A stretch of DNA of 64,000 nucleotides from Halioglobus sp. (lineage in GTDB: Bacteria; Pseudomonadota; Gammaproteobacteria; Pseudomonadales; Halieaceae), in the NCBI GenBank assembly GCA_029287595.1, contig JARFQU010000137.1, forward strand, positions 1 through 64,000, given 5' to 3'. The notes beneath the pieces are model-generated. The model saw only the letters and a list, made by a program, of their open reading frames with translations, was not told the DNA's origin and searched no databases. Every line of letters begins with the position of its first letter. The first letter of the stretch is position 1. Of the stretch, positions 57,351-64,000 are shown in pieces. The translations under genes and the position numbers were made by a program.

Positions 57351-58994
57351 CTAGTACTGGCTCAGGAAGTCGCAAGGGCACAACTCAATACATTTACCGC
57401 AGCCCTCGCAAATGTCGCTGTCGAATACGAAGTAGTTGCCCGGTGAGGGGTCTTCAACCGGCGTGAAGCTTCCCGCATTGCAGTACATCCAGCACTGGTA
57501 GCAGCCGAGGCACGAACCACAGGACAAGCAGCGCTCGACTTCCTTGAGAAATTCAGCGTCGCTGATAGTCGCCCTTACTTCCAGTCCGGGATTGTGCAAG
57601 CGCAGACCGGGGTCGGTCTCCTGGTCCTCAACACGGTCGGATAAGGCAGAGCGCTCGGACTTGACCAGTGGCTTGCGGTGATCGGTCGGGTCTGCGAGCT
57701 CTACCGGATTGCAGGCTTGCAGTGCGGCGCGCTTTCCCTCGGCGATAGCTGCGCTTGCTATACCCAGGTGCAGCACATCACCGCCGAAACTGACGCGGTT
57801 TTCTGCGGACTCGACACCGTTTGACGCACCGGGATGGGGCGCAATGTCCTCCAACCCGCGCAAGTCCGCCTCCTGGGAGACTGCAACGATCACGGAGGTG
57901 GCTGGCAATTCAAAGGTTCTTCCCGGAATGGGTTCCGGAACGTGGCGTCCGTCCCCCTCCAGGGCTCCTGGACGCATACGTTGCACGACGAGCCCGCGCA
58001 ACTCGCCCGACTGGGTGCGCAGGACCTCCACCGGGGTGGCCAGGTCCATAAATTCTACGCCCTCGTCAACTGCCTCTTTTATTTCTGCTTCAATGGCCGG
58101 CATCTCTTGCAGGGTTCGCCGGTAGAGGACCGTTACCTGCGCCCCACACCTGCGTCCGACGCGAGCGACGTCAATGGCGGTATTGCCGCCGCCGACTACG
58201 GCGAGATGATCCCCCGCAGAGAGCGGCCGCCCGGTATTGTAACGTTCGAGGAAATCCGTACCCGTCCACACGCCGGGGCCGCGTTCCCCCGGCACATGAA
58301 GCATACGTGCCTGTTGCGCACCGAGACCGAAAAACAGGTGCTGATGGCGCTCCCTCAATTCAGTCAGAGTCAGGTCTGTGCCAATGCGGACGTCGGCATA
58401 TACCTCCACGCCCAGTTCGACGATACGCTGGATTTCCGCATCCAGCACGCTGCGCGGCAAGCGGTATTCAGGAACCCCGTAGCGCAGCATTCCGCCAGCT
58501 TCTGGATGCCAGTCATAGACGCAGACAGCATGACCGCGACGAGCAACCTGGTAGGCATAGGATAATCCAGCGGGGCCTGCACCGATCACGCCGAAGGAGA
58601 GTGGATCCTCAGTCGGTTCCAGCCGCGGCAGTTTCAGGCCGTGATCCAGCGCCCAATCGCCAAGGTAGCGCTCCAGGCTGCTCACGGCGACGGCCGAGTC
58701 TCTGTCGCTCCGGGTGCACTGTGTCTCACAGGGATGGGGGCAAATCCTGCCCATGACCGCGGGAAAGGGGTTGTTGTCCACGATCAGTTCCCACGCCCGG
58801 GTGTATGCATCACGCTTGGACAGTCCCAGGTGTGTCCGCTGTGCTATGGGGGCAATCCAGTCACGGATGCTGGTCCCACAGGGGCAATTGTCCTGGCAGG
58901 GGGCGACTTTCGATGCCTGCTCCGGTCGCAGCGGCCGAAACAGGAATTCCTCCGCTGTGGGCGAAGGATGGGAATCAGATGTATCGGCTTTCAT
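57351..58994 (-). CDS. GltD-like FAD/NAD(P)H oxidoreductase with C-terminal 2x[4Fe-4S] ferredoxin
   Basis: 547 residues. N-terminal Cys cluster (C33, C37, C39 and C85, C89, C93) as in the glutamate-synthase small subunit, FAD fold VIGAGPAG at 136-143 and NAD(P) fold VVGGGNTAIDVARVG at 266-280. The C terminus carries a ferredoxin-like domain with C489, C492, C495, C498, C501, C505 and then C529, C532, C535, C539. It should pass electrons from NAD(P)H through flavin to iron-sulfur clusters. Glutamate synthase large subunit is not present, so it must serve another partner: the flavoprotein in the same operon is the candidate. It ends 34 bases before the IS6 remnant, so its last residues may have been changed by that insertion. 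Start overlaps the CNBD stop by 4 bases. Confidence 0.88.
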   Translation of the reverse strand: MKADTSDSHPSPTAEEFLFRPLRPEQASKVAPCQDNCPCGTSIRDWIAPIAQRTHLGLSKRDAYTRAWELIVDNNPFPAVMGRICPHPCETQCTRSDRDSAVAVSSLERYLGDWALDHGLKLPRLEPTEDPLSFGVIGAGPAGLSYAYQVARRGHAVCVYDWHPEAGGMLRYGVPEYRLPRSVLDAEIQRIVELGVEVYADVRIGTDLTLTELRERHQHLFFGLGAQQARMLHVPGERGPGVWTGTDFLERYNTGRPLSAGDHLAVVGGGNTAIDVARVGRRCGAQVTVLYRRTLQEMPAIEAEIKEAVDEGVEFMDLATPVEVLRTQSGELRGLVVQRMRPGALEGDGRHVPEPIPGRTFELPATSVIVAVSQEADLRGLEDIAPHPGASNGVESAENRVSFGGDVLHLGIASAAIAEGKRAALQACNPVELADPTDHRKPLVKSERSALSDRVEDQETDPGLRLHNPGLEVRATISDAEFLKEVERCLSCGSCLGCYQCWMYCNAGSFTPVEDPSPGNYFVFDSDICEGCGKCIELCPCDFLSQY

Positions 58995-59383
58995 GAATTA
59001 CCTCCCGATAGCATGTCCAACTGGTGTTTCAGATGAGCGATGGTGTTGTCCAGGTTTCGCACCCGGTGGCAGAGCACCTCCAATACGCTGATGGCGAGGG
59101 AGGGGTCCTCCTGTATCCGACGCATAAAGGTCTTACGGTCGATGGTAATGGCGCGAACCGTGCCACGGGCTCTCACCGTTGATGAGCGGACCGTGTTTTC
59201 CACGATTGCCATCTCCCCAAAAAGTTCGCCAGATTCCATGGTATCGACGACCGTCGCTTCTCCTTCTTCGTTACGAATTACGTCAGCGGTCCCGTGCTGG
59301 ATGATGAACATGCAGTCCCCAACCTCACCTTCGGTGACGATGTCCTCTCCGTCATGGTAGACGCGGCCCAGTTCGCCGATCAC
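58991..59383 (-). CDS. Stand-alone cyclic-nucleotide-binding domain protein
   Basis: 130 residues, a single cNMP-binding beta-roll with no DNA-binding helix-turn-helix. The phosphate-binding cassette GELFGEMAIVENTVRSSTV (52-70) keeps Glu57 and Arg66, which hold the ribose and phosphate in cAMP- or cGMP-binding proteins, so ligand binding is plausible. A C-terminal helix (LDNTIAHLKHQLDML) looks like a coiled coil for dimer or partner contact. Overlaps both neighbours by 4 bases (ATGA), so it is made with them in fixed ratio and may regulate their activity. Confidence 0.88.
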   Translation of the reverse strand: MIGELGRVYHDGEDIVTEGEVGDCMFIIQHGTADVIRNEEGEATVVDTMESGELFGEMAIVENTVRSSTVRARGTVRAITIDRKTFMRRIQEDPSLAISVLEVLCHRVRNLDNTIAHLKHQLDMLSGGNS

Positions 59384-60900
59384 GTTGCAGTGACCTCAGG
59401 TTTCTTGCCGGTTGGGATTCGCAGATTGGCCGCGCAGAGATTCCACATCAGGCGAGCGATGAAAACCGGGTGGAGTGTGCGCAGGAATACTTCCTTGTAG
59501 GGCGCACTGCCGGTGAATACATCCCACAATACGCTGCTCATGCGGGGTACAACATTGGCATCATTTTGTTCCTGCTCGGTCATGCGCAAGACTGAGCGCC
59601 TCGCGAAGGCAAGCTTCTGTATGAGATGGCAAACACCGAAAACGCACTTTCCCATCAGGTTGTCGATGATGATTTTTCGGCATGCTGGCCAATAGTGCTT
59701 TTCTAGATCGCTGGAGGAAAAACCGTACAGTGAGACACAATTAGCGGCTGCTTTCGCGGTACGGTAGGCCGATCCGATCCCGTCTTTATAAAGTCTGGCA
59801 ACGCCGCTGTCGCCAATAAAGATCAGGCGATCGGCATAGGGCCTGCGCGCCTGGGACACGTTCAGTCGCGGGAAACACTGACAGATATTGGGTGGTGGGC
59901 GCCGCTCCGGAAAACATTTCCTGACCTCTTCGGCATTTAAAAACGCGTTTACCAGTGCCTCGTCGACCTTATCGCCGAGCATGACCAGTGTGACGTAATC
60001 TCCTTTTGGAATCAGCGCGGCGAATTGCAGGTGCGGTAAATCCAGCAGGAACACGTGCATCGAGTTGCCAAGGTGTCGTTCCACGGCATCTGCCCCGAGT
60101 TTGAACTCGGCCACGAAAGATTTCGCCGCCTTGGGGCGTACGAAACCGCACCCTGTCTGCTCAACCATACTCAGGAGAGCACTGTTGAGCCCGCTGGCTA
60201 TCACCAGTAGGTCGTAATTCTCGCTGCGACCGTCTGCCAGCGTAAGTTCCGGCCTCCCGGTGGTAAAGTCTACCGAGGTCACCATCTGTGGACGTAGATT
60301 GGCCCCCAGGCGCGTAGCCCTCTGCAACAGGTGTTGATCAAAGCCTGGAATGTTGGAAATCTCAGAGTTTTTCGGCCCGTGGCCCCTATACACTGCTGCG
60401 ATTCGTTTTTCCTGCAGCGGAGTGTCTATTCTCACGCTGCCAACATCCATATGCATCACATAAGAGTCGATGCCCCGCTGCACGGTTTCGTCGGGAAGAA
60501 CGATTCCCTCCGCCGCCAGAAGTTGAACCAGGGATTCGGAGACCACCCCGCCGCAGTGGTTGCAGCCAGCGGGTCCACAGAAATCGAAATTTCGGGGCTC
60601 AAATATGTCTAATTCGATGCTGGTGCCGGTACGGTTCAGCGTCTTGAGGAGAAATTGGGCGAATAGGGAGCCAGCTGGTCCGCCGCCGATCACGGCGACG
60701 CGGCTACCCTCAGATAACCGGAAATCGTCGCTATATGCTCGAGTTTCCGTGCTGGTAGATGATGATCCAGCGGTGCCGCCGGATAGCCAGGAGTTCGGGT
60801 CGGTTAGTATCCGGATCGCTTCGGGTTCAATGGGAGCGGGTTCCTGCCTCCCGTCGCCACCGTCAGCGCCTGGAATATCGTCAGTACGCTCGTAGCTCAT
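59380..60900 (-). CDS. Geranylgeranyl-reductase-like FAD flavoprotein
   Basis: 506 residues. A disordered Ser/Thr-rich head (1-60), FAD fold VAVIGGGPAGSLFAQFL at 68-84, and the second FAD segment FIGDSGVARLYKDGIGSAY at 361-379, in the arrangement of geranylgeranyl reductases and related flavoproteins. A Cys-rich insert FDFCGPAGCNHCGGVVSE (C108, C113, C116) after the first fold may hold a metal or cluster or a redox disulfide. The C terminus is hydrophobic and could bind a membrane. Head gene of the operon with the CNBD and GltD-like genes, so its electrons may come from the latter. Substrate unknown: isoprenoid or polyene lipid is a guess. Confidence 0.8.
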   Translation of the reverse strand: MSYERTDDIPGADGGDGRQEPAPIEPEAIRILTDPNSWLSGGTAGSSSTSTETRAYSDDFRLSEGSRVAVIGGGPAGSLFAQFLLKTLNRTGTSIELDIFEPRNFDFCGPAGCNHCGGVVSESLVQLLAAEGIVLPDETVQRGIDSYVMHMDVGSVRIDTPLQEKRIAAVYRGHGPKNSEISNIPGFDQHLLQRATRLGANLRPQMVTSVDFTTGRPELTLADGRSENYDLLVIASGLNSALLSMVEQTGCGFVRPKAAKSFVAEFKLGADAVERHLGNSMHVFLLDLPHLQFAALIPKGDYVTLVMLGDKVDEALVNAFLNAEEVRKCFPERRPPPNICQCFPRLNVSQARRPYADRLIFIGDSGVARLYKDGIGSAYRTAKAAANCVSLYGFSSSDLEKHYWPACRKIIIDNLMGKCVFGVCHLIQKLAFARRSVLRMTEQEQNDANVVPRMSSVLWDVFTGSAPYKEVFLRTLHPVFIARLMWNLCAANLRIPTGKKPEVTAT

Positions 60901-60991
60901 GATATCGTCCCTCCAAATATAGGGACACTCCTTGAGTCACATTAACACTACATTTTATCCGGGTAAAGAAGCGGTGACTGCTGCCGAAGTG

Positions 60992-62440
60992 TCACCCCTG
61001 GCGGGATTCGATGTACTTCTGGAACACCCCCATGATGAATCGATGCATGGCAGCCTGAGTGGCGAGGTAGAAGTGCCAGGGCAGCGCCGGCGCGAAATCG
61101 TGAATCGCGATCATGGCATATCTGCCCCCCAGTACCTCGCGAAACTCCATGCGCCCGCGCTGATTTCGGGCGCGGGAGGCCAGCAGGCCTCCCGTGATGA
61201 AGTAGATTCGCCGTTCGCTGCTGCTGCGTTCGGGCCTCAATTCCAGTTGTAGGAGACAAATTCCCAGACACGTAATGCGTATAAAGTTGGATGAATCCGG
61301 GTGTTCACTGCAGCGGACTAATGGGTGAAGATAAGCAGTAAGCCAATTGAAATAGCGTTTAGAGAGCCAGGCGGCATCTCGCCCCATGGGCAGTCTTACC
61401 CGCTGAATCGAGCGCACCGTGTTTGCAGATCGGAGTTGCTCGTCATGTCGGTGTATCAACTTGCGGCGAAAACGTACAGCCTGGCGCAAGCCCTCGTTGT
61501 TCCCTGCCTGTTGGAGTGCGGTCAGCGCAGGCTGCAGCGTCGGCTGAAGGATCTGCTGCAGGGGATTGTCGCTGGCGATCGAATCGAATTGCAGGTTTTC
61601 GACAAAAAGTTGAAGTGCTTCGGGGTGCGCACCTGGGCGTATTCGCCGCAACCGCCGGGCGTATTGTGATGGCGACAGCTGCCCTACCTGAGAGATCCCT
61701 GGCTGACAGTCCAGGAGTTCCGCGGTTTTTTCAAGGAACTGTTGCCAATCGAGAATGTCGGGCCCGCCGATGTCGAAGTTGCCCGTAAATCTTGCGGGCT
61801 GGCACAGGCAATGAGCGAATGCCTGGGCCAGGTCATGAGTCGCGATCGGCTGCATCTTGTGCAGGCTCCATTCGGGCACTGGTAAAAAGCGGGATTGACT
61901 GACCAGGTTTCTTATCAGCCTGATGATAGCGCTACCCGGCTCGATGACCAGGCTGGAGCACAGCACAGTGAGTGGCGTTCTGTAGGAGGCAAGAACTTCC
62001 CCGATCTGGTGGTGTCTATTCTGAGCTTCTTGTCTCATTGTCGCCGCCGGCAGGAGTGAACGCAGGCAGAAGATATGCTCGACGCCGTTGATCTCTGCTG
62101 CCCGGGCGAAATTCTCCGCCATCAGGAGATCCATGTCGCCGCAATTGGCCTGGTGGAAACGGGAATTGGGTAGCCCGGAGTGCGCGAGGAATATCGCAAA
62201 TTTCGAACCGGCGAGAATGCGGGTCAACTCGTTCAGGGAGAACAGGTCACAGTGTCGCCACGCGACGTGAGGCTCGCGCTCTCCGGCGCTCGCGCGGGTC
62301 TCAATACCTGTCACTGCGAGTATGTCATACATTCTAGACAACTCACGGCACAAGGCTTCCCCAATGCTGCCGGCAGCGCCGACAATAGCCACGCGAGCTC
62401 TGGTCGGTTTCGGTTTGTTTCTTTGGGCCAGCGTTTTCAT
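60992..62440 (-). CDS. YbjT-like NAD-epimerase/NmrA + DUF2867 protein
   Basis: 482 residues, the size of E. coli YbjT. N-terminal Rossmann segment RVAIVGAAGSIGEALCRELS at 16-35 (GxxGxxG), NmrA-type sequence FDIGGPDILDWQQFLEK in the middle, and a C-terminal DUF2867 domain (GICLLQLELRPERSS; MEFREVLGGRYAMIAIHDFAP). Function of YbjT is not firmly known. ATG 62440 is chosen since GAGG sits 9 bases upstream; earlier in-frame ATGs at 62473 and 62482 lack one. It lies 91 bases upstream of the redox operon, in the same direction. Confidence 0.82.
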   Translation of the reverse strand: MKTLAQRNKPKPTRARVAIVGAAGSIGEALCRELSRMYDILAVTGIETRASAGEREPHVAWRHCDLFSLNELTRILAGSKFAIFLAHSGLPNSRFHQANCGDMDLLMAENFARAAEINGVEHIFCLRSLLPAATMRQEAQNRHHQIGEVLASYRTPLTVLCSSLVIEPGSAIIRLIRNLVSQSRFLPVPEWSLHKMQPIATHDLAQAFAHCLCQPARFTGNFDIGGPDILDWQQFLEKTAELLDCQPGISQVGQLSPSQYARRLRRIRPGAHPEALQLFVENLQFDSIASDNPLQQILQPTLQPALTALQQAGNNEGLRQAVRFRRKLIHRHDEQLRSANTVRSIQRVRLPMGRDAAWLSKRYFNWLTAYLHPLVRCSEHPDSSNFIRITCLGICLLQLELRPERSSSERRIYFITGGLLASRARNQRGRMEFREVLGGRYAMIAIHDFAPALPWHFYLATQAAMHRFIMGVFQKYIESRQG

Positions 62441-62571
62441 GTGGCAGCGCCTCGCTCGCCGATGGGTCGACATCTGCTCCAACGGCTCTCTCGCGTGCCG
62501 GTTGCCGCCCGGGCGAATGAAGTATAAGGAAAATTGGCAGGCTTTTCACAGCAGGTCGTCTGCCGGAGGAT

Positions 62572-62826
62572 ATGGCGAGATTCCTGGCGCGGTTCTGGGA
62601 ACAATTTGCCAGGGAGTCCTTGAACGAACGTCAGATCAAAGTGCTGAACCGGGTCCCGGATGGATTTGAGGAAAAAGTAACAAACTCCAAGTGGGCGAAA
62701 CTCGCAAAATGCTCCCAGGATACCGCCTACCGGAATATTCTCGATCTCATAGACCGTGGCGCATTTAAAAAGGACCCCGGCGGTGGGCGAAGTACCAGCT
62801 ACTCCTTAGCCACCGAGCAAGCTTAA
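62572..62826 (+). pseudogene. Fic-protein remnant (C-terminal winged helix, core deleted)
   Basis: 84 residues. From about residue 16, SLNERQIKVLNRVPDGFEEK, TNSKWAKLAKCSQDTAYRN and DPGGGRSTSYSL match the C-terminal winged helix of Fic-family (DUF4172-type) AMP transferases. The reading frame runs back beyond the ATG and reads AGRLPEDMARFLARFW, which resembles the segment before the Fic core joined straight to the segment after it. The HxFxxGNxR catalytic motif is absent. Best read as an internal in-frame deletion, leaving a possible small DNA-binding peptide or a dead scrap. Confidence 0.65.
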
Positions 62827-62842
62827 GTATAGGGCTGTTGAT

Positions 62843-63223
62843 TTGCATGATGACGTGACCCACCAGGAAGCACCCATCCACGAGGGTATCAAGCAGAAAG
62901 TGGTCGAGATGGACGAGAACCAGACCCGTCTCATCTTCCGAACCTACAAGAATACCGCGCGGGTATACCGCAATGGCATTGCCGATGAAGTTGAAGCGAT
63001 TGAAGCCAGTGGTGGCGATTTTGGCCAGGTGCACCACCTGGTATCCGGTGCTTACCAGGAAAAAGCCTGGAGCACCGGGGATATCGAGGCCGGCATGGTC
63101 ACCGTTGGCATGTGTGGTGGCCTGATCAATGACATCCCAACCTGCGAGGAGTTGGTCAACAATATCGTGACTGATGCCGAGGAAATTATCCGCAGCCGTC
63201 TGGCGGGTATCGTCGCGAGCTGA
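62843..63223 (+). pseudogene. 5'-truncated nitronate monooxygenase
   Basis: 126 residues starting at a TTG. From residue 7 on, HQEAPIHEGIKQKVVEMDEN, QTRLIFRTYKNTARVYRN and YETGDIEAGMVTVG-like sequence (here WSTGDIEAGMVTVGMCGGLI) match the last third of NMO/2-nitropropane-dioxygenase family proteins. The FMN-binding barrel strands are missing, so it cannot be active alone. Homology starts abruptly 17 bases after the Fic remnant's stop, showing a rearrangement junction. Confidence 0.75.
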
Positions 63224-63235
63224 GCCGGGTGAGGG

Positions 63236-64000
63236 TCAAGCCGGCGCAGGCGCGCCGGCTAGTCCCTCCAGCGCGGGATATCGGCTGAGGAGCTCTGTTT
63301 GCTCGTTCGGTGTCAACTCATTCCAGCTGCGTAAGAGTTCCCGCCAAACCTCGACCTGGAAGGTCTTGACCACGGCGCGAAACGGTTTGCCCATCAGCTG
63401 GCCTTCGTACAGGGCTTCACCCTGATCGAAAGCTGTTTCATTGAAACAGCTCTGCCCCTTGTCGCGATAGCTCTCCCAGGCTGCGGCATTCTGCTGCATC
63501 AGGGGTATAAAGGTGTCGCCAATACACTTAAGTAAATCATCCAGTGACTCCGTTACCTGCAACTGGCCGCGGCTACCCCGATGCTCGCCGTCGCGTATGG
63601 CGCACAGCCAGCGATGAGTTCTGGGTGCCAGTTCCTGCATCAGCTCGGCGGCCCTGCCATCCACCAGGTTCATACTTAACTGTCCATAAGCGCTGGCGTC
63701 CGCCAGGGTAAAACGCTGGCCCAGCAGGTAGGGCTGCTGGGCAAGCTGTTGCTCCATGGCTGCCAGGTAGCCGCGCCAGGCCTGGTCGAGCATTTCATGG
63801 GTGGGCGGGAACCCGTTCCGGGCAGGGGGGGTGATGGTGCTGTCTCCACTGGCGTCCAGTCCTGGCGGCGCAACACTGAACAAATAGGGCAGGCGTCTAC
63901 ACTGGCGCCGTGACAGCCTGCGGGCAATATTGCGCCTGATGGGGGCGGGCATCCAACGGCCTATTTCACGGGCGGTCATGTCCCCCATGGTATTGGTGCG
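63236..64000 (-). CDS. Glutathione S-transferase-like protein (partial, runs off window)
   Basis: At least 250 residues and open to the window edge (RTNTMGDM reads through the last bases), so the N-terminal thioredoxin-like domain lies outside. The visible part has the all-helical GST C-terminal domain: LAQQPYLLGQRFTLADASAYGQL is the usual substrate-domain motif with the N-capping box Ser/Thr-x-x-Asp. A further helical tail of about 100 residues follows, longer than in most GSTs. Convergent with the NMO remnant, 12 bases apart. Confidence 0.8.
   Translation of the reverse strand, partial: RTNTMGDMTAREIGRWMPAPIRRNIARRLSRRQCRRLPYLFSVAPPGLDASGDSTITPPARNGFPPTHEMLDQAWRGYLAAMEQQLAQQPYLLGQRFTLADASAYGQLSMNLVDGRAAELMQELAPRTHRWLCAIRDGEHRGSRGQLQVTESLDDLLKCIGDTFIPLMQQNAAAWESYRDKGQSCFNETAFDQGEALYEGQLMGKPFRAVVKTFQVEVWRELLRSWNELTPNEQTELLSRYPALEGLAGAPAPA

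Overview
The window is chromosomal DNA of a GC-rich, aerobic, Gram-negative bacterium. It carries RND efflux systems with outer-membrane partners, a Pqi (MCE) envelope system and several lipoproteins. Protein content fits a marine gammaproteobacterium of the Halieaceae/Cellvibrionales kind; that placement is inferred from gene content and general sequence character, not from a marker gene. The window is densely coded. No gap between genes exceeds 300 bases, and I see no rRNA, tRNA or CRISPR array.

Layout. (1) 0.1-1.4 kb: a cytochrome P450 with a palindromic operator-like site upstream. (2) 1.5-13.2 kb: a glycogen/alpha-glucan divergon, with malQ, a GH57 glucanase and glgC on the minus strand and glgB, glgA, an alpha-glucan phosphorylase and a Cof-type HAD phosphatase on the plus strand. 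The shared promoter region holds a perfect FNR/Anr consensus site. (3) 13.2-19.5 kb: a CopL-like metal-rich small protein and a CusCBA-type Cu(I)/Ag(I) efflux pump. (4) 19.6-24.7 kb: an unrecognised protein, a K+-dependent type membrane pyrophosphatase, a TauE/SafE transporter and a DUF2860 outer-membrane protein. (5) 24.9-30.6 kb: a MexAB-OprM-like multidrug operon. (6) 30.7-39.7 kb: a BepA-like M48 protease, DUF389 and DUF454 membrane proteins, a lipoprotein, a K+ channel and a pqiA1-pqiA2-pqiB-pqiC operon. (7) 39.9-48.1 kb: a beta-propeller lipoprotein, an Atm1-like ABC exporter, a Baeyer-Villiger-type flavin monooxygenase, a SnoaL/limonene-epoxide-hydrolase-like protein, a DASH cryptochrome, a LOG-family nucleotide phosphoribohydrolase and an adenosine kinase. 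(8) 48.2-55.8 kb: a catabolic-looking block (MBL-fold hydrolase, sulfotransferase, VOC protein, SDR, TetR regulator, iron-sulfur old-yellow-enzyme reductase, arsenite methyltransferase). A 13-bp-arm palindrome lies in the divergent promoter of the VOC and SDR genes. (9) 55.9-57.0 kb: a PepSY-TM protein and a cold-shock protein with a clear terminator. (10) 57.1-63.2 kb: an accessory stretch with gene scraps at both sides. It holds an IS6-type transposase remnant, a translationally coupled three-gene redox operon, a YbjT-like protein, a Fic-protein remnant and a 5'-truncated nitronate monooxygenase. (11) A GST-like gene runs off the right end.

How the parts work together. The glg block encodes a full glycogen cycle, probably tuned by oxygen. 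The Cus and Mex pumps, Pqi system and protease serve envelope defence. P450, BVMO, OYE, SDR and VOC genes suggest use of hydrophobic aromatic, terpenoid or steroid-like substrates. The most novel candidate is the operon at 57351-60900. A GltD-like NAD(P)H oxidoreductase with a C-terminal 2x[4Fe-4S] ferredoxin domain, a stand-alone cyclic-nucleotide-binding domain and a geranylgeranyl-reductase-like flavoprotein with an unusual Cys cluster are coupled by 4-bp overlaps. They look like a self-contained, possibly cNMP-controlled electron-transfer chain for reducing an unknown lipid or isoprenoid.
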